A stretch of DNA of 11,409 nt, taken from positions 1 through 11,409 of the forward strand of contig CAJUBG010000080.1 of NCBI GenBank assembly GCA_910584575.1. Reading direction: 5' to 3'. The notes beneath the pieces are model-generated. The model did no database searches and was not told where the DNA came from. It worked only from the letters and a program-made list of their open reading frames with translations. The stretch comes from an uncultured Dorea sp. GTDB lineage: Bacteria; Bacillota; Clostridia; Lachnospirales; Lachnospiraceae. How positions within the stretch are numbered: position 1 is the stretch's first letter; each line of letters begins with the position of its first letter. Shown piece by piece: positions 6,472-11,409 of this stretch. The translations under genes were made by a program, and so were the position numbers.

Positions 6472-8268
6472 TCAAAGTTCCACCTCGCAAGCCCTGGCAT
6501 CCTGGCTCAAAACATCCCGTTCTTTATAATCAAACAAAACACATTTCCCTAATTGCACAAAATACTCCAAATGTGTCATCTTACGCATTTGATTCCTGTC
6601 ATACTCCCCATACGCCGACAGATAATTCCGTTCCCTTTCCTCCTTCTCATAAAACGCCCTCACATCCTCCTTCGCAATACGATACTCTCCCGCAAACTCT
6701 GGCCGAGTCTTTGCATTTTCACGCAAATAATAATCATAGGTTAAAAGTTCACGAAAATATTCCCGTTCCTTTGGATGAGCCTCACCTAAATATTCCAGCA
6801 AAATCTCATACCTCGTACTGCGCTTATGCATAAGCCCGCCATAACCATGCAGGTCATAGAACTCATACAGCTTATTATACATTATGAAAGGAGACGGATA
6901 CTTCTTCTCCAGTTCACTAAGAGTATGGGTAAACTGCCTGCTGTTATAATAGACCTCCACCATCTCCTCGATTCCCTTAAGCCGTATCACCTCCCGGTAT
7001 GAAAGCCACCTTGTAAACAGCACTTCATAAGCCGGACGGCTTAGATAAGCCAAACCGTAGTTTTCCTTCTGTTCCTCCATATAAGAGCCTTTCAGGACTT
7101 TCAGGAAACCTAATTGAAGCTGTTCAGGCTTCAGATTATATACATCGTCAAACGACTTGGCAAAACTATTGATATCCTCAAAGGGCAGCCCTGCAATCAA
7201 ATCCAAATGCTGATGGATATTCCCTTTCTTCTTGATTCTGGATACAGCGCTCCTGACTCTGTCAAAGTCCATTGTCCTTCGGATTTCCCGAATCGTATCC
7301 GGATTCGTGGATTGAACCCCGATTTCCAGTTGGACTAACCCTGGACGCATTCCCTCCAAAAGCTTCAGTTCTTCGTCGTTCAGAAGGTCAGCCGCCACCT
7401 CGAAGTGAAAATTCGTAATCCCTCTGTCATGCTCTGCAATATACCTCCAAATAGCTATTGCATGTTCATGCTTACAGTTGAAAGTCCTGTCCACGAATTT
7501 CACCTGCGGAACTTTACTGTCAATAAAAAACTGCAATTCTTTTTTTACAAGCTCAAGGTCACGGAATCTGAGCTGCTTATCTATGGAGGATAAACAATAG
7601 CTGCAAGAAAACGGACATCCTCTGCTGCTCTCGTAATAAATGATTTTGTTCCGGAACTCCTCGACATGCCGGTATACAAACGGAAGCTTGCTAAGCTCAA
7701 TGACCTCACGCCACGGATTATCATGTATTTCTCCATTGGCGTCCCGATATGTAATGCCCCTAAGCCCTCGCAAGCCGTCCTGTACATCTTCTCCTCTGTC
7801 TGTACCTTCTCCATTTTCAGCACATCCCTGGCTATTGATATAAAACTGCTCGCCATATATCCGGCATAACCGTGAAAATGTTTCCTCCCCCTCGCCCTTC
7901 ATCACGCCCTTCACCTGCGGCAGACGCACAAGAACCTCAGACGCATCATAAGATACCTCCGGGCCGCCTAGCCAAATAGGCATAGACGGCAGTAATTTTG
8001 CCAGTTCTCTGACAAGGGCTTCTATATACTCCATATTCCAGATATAGCAGGAAAAACAGAGTATGCCCGGTCTTTTCTTGTAAATATCCGTCAGAATATG
8101 GGAAAACGGCTGGTTAATTGTATATTCTGCCAGATTTATCTCCATATCCTGCTGCCATGCGAAATCGAGAGCCTTCTCTAAATATGCATCCGCGTAGGCT
8201 TTTAAACTATATATAGCAAGATTGGAATGTATGTATTTGGCGTTTATCGCCGCCAGTAGAATTTTCAT
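6472..8268 (-). CDS. B12-binding-domain radical SAM protein, DUF4080 type
   Basis: A 598-residue protein with three parts. Residues 1 to about 140 form a cobalamin-binding-like Rossmann domain (KILLAAINAKYIHSNLAIYS, then LGGPEVSYDASEVL and GEGEE); it lacks a clear DxHxxG motif, so cobalamin binding is uncertain. Residues about 205-430 form a radical SAM barrel with the CxxxCxxC cluster motif (C218, C222, C225 in SSRGCPFSCSYCLSS) and HQHLDLIAGLPFED. The C-terminal third matches the DUF4080 type by overall pattern. The role is unknown; proteins of this group have been suggested as methyltransferases or other tailoring enzymes. I chose the ATG at 8268, which has GGGAGG seven bases upstream, over an upstream in-frame ATG at 8322 that lacks a ribosome site. 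Residues about 144-170 look like a Gly/Glu/Asp-rich insertion. It is monocistronic as far as visible, converging on the toxin. Confidence 0.92.
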   Translation of the reverse strand: MKILLAAINAKYIHSNLAIYSLKAYADAYLEKALDFAWQQDMEINLAEYTINQPFSHILTDIYKKRPGILCFSCYIWNMEYIEALVRELAKLLPSMPIWLGGPEVSYDASEVLVRLPQVKGVMKGEGEETFSRLCRIYGEQFYINSQGCAENGEGTDRGEDVQDGLRGLRGITYRDANGEIHDNPWREVIELSKLPFVYRHVEEFRNKIIYYESSRGCPFSCSYCLSSIDKQLRFRDLELVKKELQFFIDSKVPQVKFVDRTFNCKHEHAIAIWRYIAEHDRGITNFHFEVAADLLNDEELKLLEGMRPGLVQLEIGVQSTNPDTIREIRRTMDFDRVRSAVSRIKKKGNIHQHLDLIAGLPFEDINSFAKSFDDVYNLKPEQLQLGFLKVLKGSYMEEQKENYGLAYLSRPAYEVLFTRWLSYREVIRLKGIEEMVEVYYNSRQFTHTLSELEKKYPSPFIMYNKLYEFYDLHGYGGLMHKRSTRYEILLEYLGEAHPKEREYFRELLTYDYYLRENAKTRPEFAGEYRIAKEDVRAFYEKEERERNYLSAYGEYDRNQMRKMTHLEYFVQLGKCVLFDYKERDVLSQDARACEVEL

Positions 8269-8302
8269 CCTGTTCCTCCCCTCTGTCCTTCTATCTAATC
8301 CG

Positions 8303-8331
8303 ATTATAATAAACAGAATCACAAATCACAA
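8303..8331 (-). promoter_or_regulatory. Putative promoter of the radical SAM gene
   Basis: Minus-strand TTGTGA (8331-8326), a 17-base spacer and a perfect TATAAT (8308-8303) place a start about 28 bases before the ATG at 8268. It is divergent from the TetR promoter, with the two -35 boxes only about ten bases apart, so a regulator bound between them could act on both. Confidence 0.55.
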
Positions 8332-8334
8332 GAT

Positions 8335-8348
8335 AAAACTATTGACAA
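8335..8348. promoter_or_regulatory. Possible third TetR operator (half-degenerate)
   Basis: AAAACTATTG followed by ACAA: the left half matches the AAAAC-N4-GTTTT pattern and the right half is degenerate because it forms the -35 box TTGACA. The 12-mer at 8333-8344 is the exact reverse complement of 8404-8415, so this site shares its core with the downstream operator. It also sits just upstream of the -35 box of the divergent radical SAM gene. Confidence 0.4.
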
Positions 8349-8370
8349 AGGCGGCAACTTCGCATATAAT
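8342..8370 (+). promoter_or_regulatory. Consensus sigma-A promoter of the TetR gene
   Basis: TTGACA (8342-8347) and TATAAT (8365-8370) are both perfect matches to the consensus and are separated by 17 bases. Such a strong promoter in front of a TetR-type gene usually implies repression, consistent with the palindromes around it. Confidence 0.85.
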
Positions 8371-8388
8371 TAAAACAGATGTTTTAAT
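8369..8388. promoter_or_regulatory. Probable TetR operator O1 at the -10/start site
   Basis: A 20-base palindrome with nine-base arms and a two-base centre (TTAAAACA-GA-TGTTTTAA plus one more pair). It overlaps the end of the -10 box and the expected transcription start of the TetR gene, where binding would block RNA polymerase. Confidence 0.65.
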
Positions 8389-8399
8389 ACATTAGTTTC

Positions 8400-8413
8400 A
8401 AAACAATAGTTTT
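8400..8413. promoter_or_regulatory. Probable TetR operator O2 in the leader
   Basis: AAAAC-AATA-GTTTT repeats the arms of the upstream palindrome with its centre exactly 28 bases downstream, in the 5' leader of the TetR gene just ahead of the ribosome site (8420-8425). A second copy with identical arms makes chance less likely than for a single palindrome. Confidence 0.6.
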
Positions 8414-8432
8414 ATATCAGGGAGGATATTAT

Positions 8433-9026
8433 ATGCCGCCAAAAGCAAAATTTACACGGGACATCATCATACAGGCCGGCCTGAGCATTGTAAGGGAGAA
8501 TGGAATAGAGGCTTTGACCGCCAGGGCATTAGGCGCAAAATTAGGAAGCTCTGCAAGACCGATTTTTACAGTATTTCAAAGTATGGAGGAGGTGCAGGCA
8601 GAAGTTAAAGAGTCGGCAAAATCAATTTATGACGAATATGTCAGAAAAGGTTTAGAACAAGAACTGGCCTTTAAAGGCGTAGGCACCCAATATATCGTTT
8701 TTGCGATACAAGAGCCGAAATTATTTCAACTGCTTTTTATGTCAGAGCAAGCACAGCCCCCTAAAGTCGTCAATGTAATGCCTATTATAGACGACAATTA
8801 CGAAGACATTTTGCTGTCTGTCCAAAACGGATATCATTTGTCCGAGAATACGGCAGCGCAGTTATACCGCCACTTGTGGATTTACACGCATGGTATAGCG
8901 GTGCTTTGTGCAACAAATATGTGTATATTTACCCCAGAAGAAATCAACAAGATGATTTCGCAGGTATTTAAGGGCGTATTGAAGGAAATTTTACAGGAAA
9001 CTGAGATTGGAGGAAATTATGAGTAA
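8433..9026 (+). CDS. TetR/AcrR family transcriptional regulator
   Basis: A 197-residue all-helical regulator. The N-terminal TetR helix-turn-helix covers about residues 9-53 (TRDIIIQAGLSIVRENGIEA, then LTARALGAKLGSSARPIFTVF). The C-terminal part is a ligand-binding and dimer domain with a WIYTHGIAVLCATN segment (149-162), resembling the WHG-type TetR C-domain. The ATG at 8433 lies seven bases after GGGAGG. Its stop overlaps the start of the membrane-protein gene by eight bases, so the two are co-translated. The palindromes in its own promoter suggest autorepression relieved by an unknown ligand. The usual GxxxGTxYxYF recognition helix is altered to SSARPIFTVF, which may reflect a different operator preference. 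Confidence 0.92.
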   Translation: MPPKAKFTRDIIIQAGLSIVRENGIEALTARALGAKLGSSARPIFTVFQSMEEVQAEVKESAKSIYDEYVRKGLEQELAFKGVGTQYIVFAIQEPKLFQLLFMSEQAQPPKVVNVMPIIDDNYEDILLSVQNGYHLSENTAAQLYRHLWIYTHGIAVLCATNMCIFTPEEINKMISQVFKGVLKEILQETEIGGNYE

Positions 9027-9423
9027 GAAAAAATGGATGGATATGGTTGCAATTTATTCAATTATATATACGTTAATAACATTGCTGAACAGCGTTTTAT
9101 ATCTCGGTAACGGCATTTATGAAGACCCAAGCGGTAATTGGCATGAATTAGACAGGGCCATGATTCTTTTGATTGGTATTGCGGCATTTGAGCTGTGTAC
9201 GAATCTGCCTGTTAAGCCTTTGCCTCTTAGATATATCATTGCATATGTGCCGTCTCAATTAATGGCATTTGCATATGTCTGGTTCACCGGACTAAGGGAA
9301 CCATTAGCCAAAACAGCATATAGGGATATCTGGATTAACTTTACGAGCCTGTTTATCATATTGTGTATCATCAACACCATTGTCAGTATTCGTAAAGTAA
9401 GACAAAAACAGGCAGAAATATAA
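9019..9423 (+). CDS. Small four-helix membrane protein, TetR partner
   Basis: A 134-residue protein with four predicted membrane helices at about residues 9-30, 47-62, 71-91 and 103-124 and a basic C-terminal tail (RKVRQKQAEI). The ATG at 9019 follows TTGGAGGA by about five bases and overlaps the regulator's stop by eight; an in-frame ATG at 9007 lacks such spacing. No catalytic motif is evident. It recalls short uncharacterised membrane proteins (possibly the DUF6608 group) found next to TetR genes, but I am not sure of that family name. Its placement suggests it is the regulated output, perhaps a small transporter-like or membrane stress protein; this is inference. Confidence 0.8.
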   Translation: MSKKKWMDMVAIYSIIYTLITLLNSVLYLGNGIYEDPSGNWHELDRAMILLIGIAAFELCTNLPVKPLPLRYIIAYVPSQLMAFAYVWFTGLREPLAKTAYRDIWINFTSLFIILCIINTIVSIRKVRQKQAEI

Positions 9424-9441
9424 AAATCACTTCCTACCCCG

Positions 9442-9470
9442 TTGACATTTATCCCGATATACAGTAGAAT
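9442..9470 (+). promoter_or_regulatory. SRP RNA promoter
   Basis: TTGACA (9442-9447), a 17-base spacer and TAGAAT (9465-9470). Transcription is expected to begin about seven bases later, exactly where the terminal helix of the SRP RNA starts (TGTGCA at 9478-9483). It begins only 18 bases after the stop of the preceding membrane-protein gene, and no terminator is seen between them. Confidence 0.85.
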
Positions 9471-9477
9471 TAATTAC

Positions 9478-9740
9478 TGTGCAGCCGGGGTGCTAGCGGT
9501 ACCTTGTACCTGCAATCCGCTAAAGCAGGGGTGATATTGCGCAGAGGGCACAGGTTTGTAGAGCTGCCCTTGATAAGTGGCGATGAGGCTTGGGTCTTAC
9601 GCGACGGGAATCTGTGAACCGTGTCAGGTCGGGAACGAAGCAGCACTAAGCAGAACCTTCCGGGTGCCGTAAGGGTGCCTGGGCTGAGTTTACTGTCAAG
9701 GTAACGTCTGGGAATCTGCGTTCGAAGCGCAATGCACATA
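9478..9740 (+). ncRNA. ffs: Signal recognition particle RNA, large Gram-positive type with Alu domain
   Basis: A roughly 263-base RNA that scaffolds Ffh to target nascent membrane and secreted proteins. The Alu part is recognised by its Gram-positive pattern near 9484-9535 (GGTACCTTGTACCTGCAATC, then CGCTAAAGCAGGGG). The S domain contains the universal Ffh-binding helix 8 at about 9621-9646 (GTGTCAGGTC, GGGAACGAAG, CAGCAC). Helix 5 strands (TTGGGTCTTACGCGACGGGA and GGTGCCGTAAGGGTGCCTGG) flank it as in the Bacillus scRNA. The ends pair through TGTGCA (9478-9483) with TGCACA (9733-9738). The bases closing the GGAA tetraloop are G9631 and C9636 instead of the common C and G, a swap that keeps pairing. 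Both ends are estimates within a few bases. Confidence 0.95.
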
Positions 9741-9760
9741 AAGAATTTTAGAATGACAAC

Positions 9761-9795
9761 AGGCAGATGCGCATTAGCCATCTGCCTTCTTTTTT
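9761..9795 (+). terminator. Rho-independent terminator of SRP RNA, inside tadA 3' end
   Basis: A nine-base-pair stem, AGGCAGATG (9761-9769) with CATCTGCCT (9779-9787), a nine-base loop, and then TCTTTTTT on the plus strand. The right arm and U-tract are also the last codons and stop of the convergent tadA gene, whose lysine codons supply the T-run. On the minus strand no U-tract follows, so it terminates only the SRP transcript. Confidence 0.85.
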
Positions 9796-10256
9796 GACTC
9801 TCTTAATTCCTTAAAAAATGTTTTCATCATCTGACTGCACGCTTCTTCCAACACTCCTGTCTCAAGCTCGACTTGATGGTTAAATTCCTCCATCTGCAGC
9901 AGGTTCAATATCGACCCTGCACATCCCGCCTTGGGATTCATGCAGCCCACGACAACCCTTGACATTCTGGATTGAACGATGGCGCCTGAGCACATCTGGC
10001 AGGGCTCTAAGGTCACATACATGGTACAGCCCTCAAGCCTCCAGTCGCCGAGCTTCTTACTGGCTTTCCTGATAGCAATCAGCTCTGCGTGGGCCAGTGT
10101 ATTCTTATCCGTTGTCCGCCTGTTATATCCCCTGCCTATGATCCTGTCCTCATAAACAATCACACATCCAATAGGAACCTCTCCGATTGCATAGGCTTTC
10201 CTGGCTTGACGGATTGCCTCTTTCATGTATTTCTCATCTATATTTATATTCTGCAT
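9774..10256 (-). CDS. tadA: tRNA adenosine(34) deaminase
   Basis: A 160-residue zinc-dependent deaminase converting A34 to inosine in tRNA-Arg(ACG), expanding wobble reading. The catalytic motif HAE is at H56-E58 and PCxxC at P85-C89 (EPCQMC); the zinc ligands are H56, C86 and C89, with E58 as the proton shuttle. GEVPIGCVIV (25-34) and NLLQMEEFNHQVE (118-130) are family hallmarks. I chose the ATG at 10256 because GGAG (10266-10263) lies six bases upstream; the in-frame ATG at 10268 and GTG at 10274 have no ribosome site. It begins 25 bases after the stop of the unrecognised gene, so the two are likely co-transcribed. Its last codons double as the SRP RNA terminator. Confidence 0.95.
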   Translation of the reverse strand: MQNINIDEKYMKEAIRQARKAYAIGEVPIGCVIVYEDRIIGRGYNRRTTDKNTLAHAELIAIRKASKKLGDWRLEGCTMYVTLEPCQMCSGAIVQSRMSRVVVGCMNPKAGCAGSILNLLQMEEFNHQVELETGVLEEACSQMMKTFFKELRESKKKADG

Positions 10257-10281
10257 GTTGTTCTCCATCCGCACATCTTGT

Positions 10282-11409
10282 TTATTGTGTCTTCAACATC
10301 CTCTTAATCGGCCTGCACCAATAACCAAACTGCTCTTGACTGCTCTTTTCGTCATCCGTAAGATCCATATTCATATCCTTGTGGGGAATGAATTCCGTAA
10401 ATCCGAAGGTGCTTGCGGCCTTCGCCTCCTGGGGATGGTAGATTCCCGGCACCCCAAGCCTGTATTTTTCCCCGTCGTCAATAAGGGCAAGATGATGGTA
10501 ATTATAATATCCATGTAACAAAAAGCTATTGTTCGCCCATTTCCACTCACACCTTGGCAGCCTTGCGATATCATTCCGCTGAATCTTAGTACACCGGAGA
10601 TGTTCTTTTGGCATATGTTCCCTTACATCCCCGCAAATGTTCTCCACCGGCTCTACGGTCAACTCCTGGCTGAATTCCATGTCCGCGTCAGATTGAGGGG
10701 ACGCTTCTTCGTTTTCCTCGGCAGGCTCATCTCTTATCGGTGTTCCAGACTGCATAGCATGTGACGACTCCTCCATTACCGGTGTCCCCGCCTGCATAGC
10801 ATGTTTTGGTGCATCCGGCGCTTCACGCTGCATATCTTCCATTCGTCTCGCGCCGTCCTCCTGCTGCGGCTTCTCTCTTAGCATCATGCTCTCGTCCGGC
10901 ATAGCCGTTTCACCATCCTGCGCAGAAGCCTCCTCCCGCACCTCCTCCCCTTTCGCTTCAACCTCCATGTCCGGCATAGCTTCCATCTGCCCGACCTCCT
11001 CGCTCGGCACATCTGCCTTTTGTACCTCCTCCGGCCTAAGCACCCGCATACGCCCCACATCAATCACGGCGTCGTTCCAGACCGCCGCATACCTGCGTCC
11101 CGTCTCGCTCTCCAGAATAATCCCATTAATCCGTTGAAAATTCTCCGGCGCAATCACATCCTCCATTGTATAAAACAGCCTGTAATTAATGGCAGGATTC
11201 ACATTGTCCACAGTTCCCTGCCAGATTCCCACACACCCGTCGCCCTCGTCATAGAACAGATACAGCTCAAGCTTCCGTTCTCCCTTCATGTGCAGCCCTT
11301 TGCCGTGAATATTCAGCGTGCAGTCCTCATCCTTCTGTTCTACTTTAACAAATCCCACATTACGCAGTCTTTTTCCCTGTTCATATTCATACAGATAACG
11401 AATAAAACG
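10282..11409 (-). CDS. Uncharacterised two-domain protein with acidic linker (5' end outside window)
   Basis: The frame is open from the right edge, so the gene starts outside the window; 375 residues are visible, beginning RFIRYLYEYEQGKRLRNVGF. A GTG at 11358 could be mistaken for a start, but conserved-looking sequence precedes it. Residues 1 to about 125 form a beta-rich domain (GFVKVEQKDEDCTLNIHGKG, LELYLFYDEGDGCVGIWQG). About 125-260 is a Glu/Pro/Met-rich low-complexity linker holding two copies of a 14-residue repeat. About 265-375 is a second compact domain (RLPRCEWKWANNSFLLHGYY, YRLGVPGIYHPQEAKAAS, EQFGYWCRPIKRM). It resembles Lachnospiraceae proteins that I believe carry the label DUF6128, but I am not certain. 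No signal peptide or membrane segment is visible. Function unknown; it precedes tadA by 25 bases. Confidence 0.8.
   Translation of the reverse strand, partial: RFIRYLYEYEQGKRLRNVGFVKVEQKDEDCTLNIHGKGLHMKGERKLELYLFYDEGDGCVGIWQGTVDNVNPAINYRLFYTMEDVIAPENFQRINGIILESETGRRYAAVWNDAVIDVGRMRVLRPEEVQKADVPSEEVGQMEAMPDMEVEAKGEEVREEASAQDGETAMPDESMMLREKPQQEDGARRMEDMQREAPDAPKHAMQAGTPVMEESSHAMQSGTPIRDEPAEENEEASPQSDADMEFSQELTVEPVENICGDVREHMPKEHLRCTKIQRNDIARLPRCEWKWANNSFLLHGYYNYHHLALIDDGEKYRLGVPGIYHPQEAKAASTFGFTEFIPHKDMNMDLTDDEKSSQEQFGYWCRPIKRMLKTQ
10720..10803 (-). repeat. Two tandem 42-base (14-residue) repeats in the linker
   Basis: HAMQAGTPVMEESS is followed directly by HAMQSGTPIRDEPA. In DNA the two units share TGCATAGCATGT exactly 42 bases apart (plus-strand positions 10751 and 10793). 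Drift between copies at the end of each unit suggests an older duplication in a flexible spacer. Confidence 0.75.

Noticed and set aside
9470..9781. A 103-codon open frame on the minus strand
   Set aside because: It lies wholly over the SRP RNA gene and its terminator on the opposite strand, and its product looks like no protein family; it is a chance frame over a structured RNA.
10257..10274. Upstream starts for tadA (GTG at 10274, ATG at 10268)
   Set aside because: Neither has a ribosome site, while the ATG at 10256 has GGAG six bases upstream, and the shorter product fits the family's N-terminus.
11356..11358. GTG as the start of the right-edge gene
   Set aside because: The frame stays open through the window edge with protein-like sequence (RFIRYLYEYEQGKR) before the GTG, and no ribosome site precedes it.

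Overview
The window looks like a chromosomal segment of a Gram-positive, low-to-moderate-GC anaerobe of the class Clostridia, most likely a Lachnospiraceae relative. This is inferred from strong AGGAGG ribosome sites, a V-type ATPase operon, a long SRP RNA with an Alu domain, a DUF4080-type radical SAM protein and protein sequences typical of gut Firmicutes. No species call is possible from the sequence alone.

Layout. Positions 1-2400 (minus strand) hold the front of a V-type ATPase operon: a peripheral-stalk coiled-coil subunit (2400-2092), the large membrane subunit I (2041-20), and the first seven codons of a next gene that overlaps the stop of subunit I (23-1). Positions 2594-5812 (minus strand) form a tight five-gene cluster read in the order 34-residue membrane miniprotein, PurM/HypE-like protein, Lrp/AsnC regulator, class I/II aminotransferase, and trmL-type tRNA methyltransferase. 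A sigma-A-like promoter lies at 5880-5852. Back to back with it on the plus strand is an AT-rich type II toxin-antitoxin pair (5957-6425) whose antitoxin looks internally deleted. A radical SAM/B12-binding protein of the DUF4080 type (8268-6472, minus) converges on the toxin and diverges from a TetR regulator plus a small four-helix membrane protein (8433-9423, plus). The TetR promoter is studded with AAAAC-N4-GTTTT palindromes that are probable operators. The SRP RNA gene (about 9478-9740, plus) has a near-consensus promoter and a terminator lying inside the 3' end of the convergent tadA gene (10256-9774, minus). Upstream of tadA, and probably in the same transcript, is an unrecognised two-domain protein with an acidic low-complexity linker; it runs off the right edge of the window.

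How the genes work together. Most of the content is housekeeping: ion-translocating ATPase, tRNA modification (trmL at the wobble base, tadA for inosine-34), and protein targeting (SRP RNA). The aminotransferase is translationally coupled to its probable Lrp-type regulator, which suggests amino-acid-responsive control. The more unusual parts are the miniprotein and PurM-like gene heading that operon, the shortened antitoxin, the self-regulated TetR/membrane-protein pair, and the SRP terminator embedded in tadA. I see no CRISPR array, insertion sequence, prophage gene or tRNA. I do not see clear evidence for a wholly new multi-gene system.
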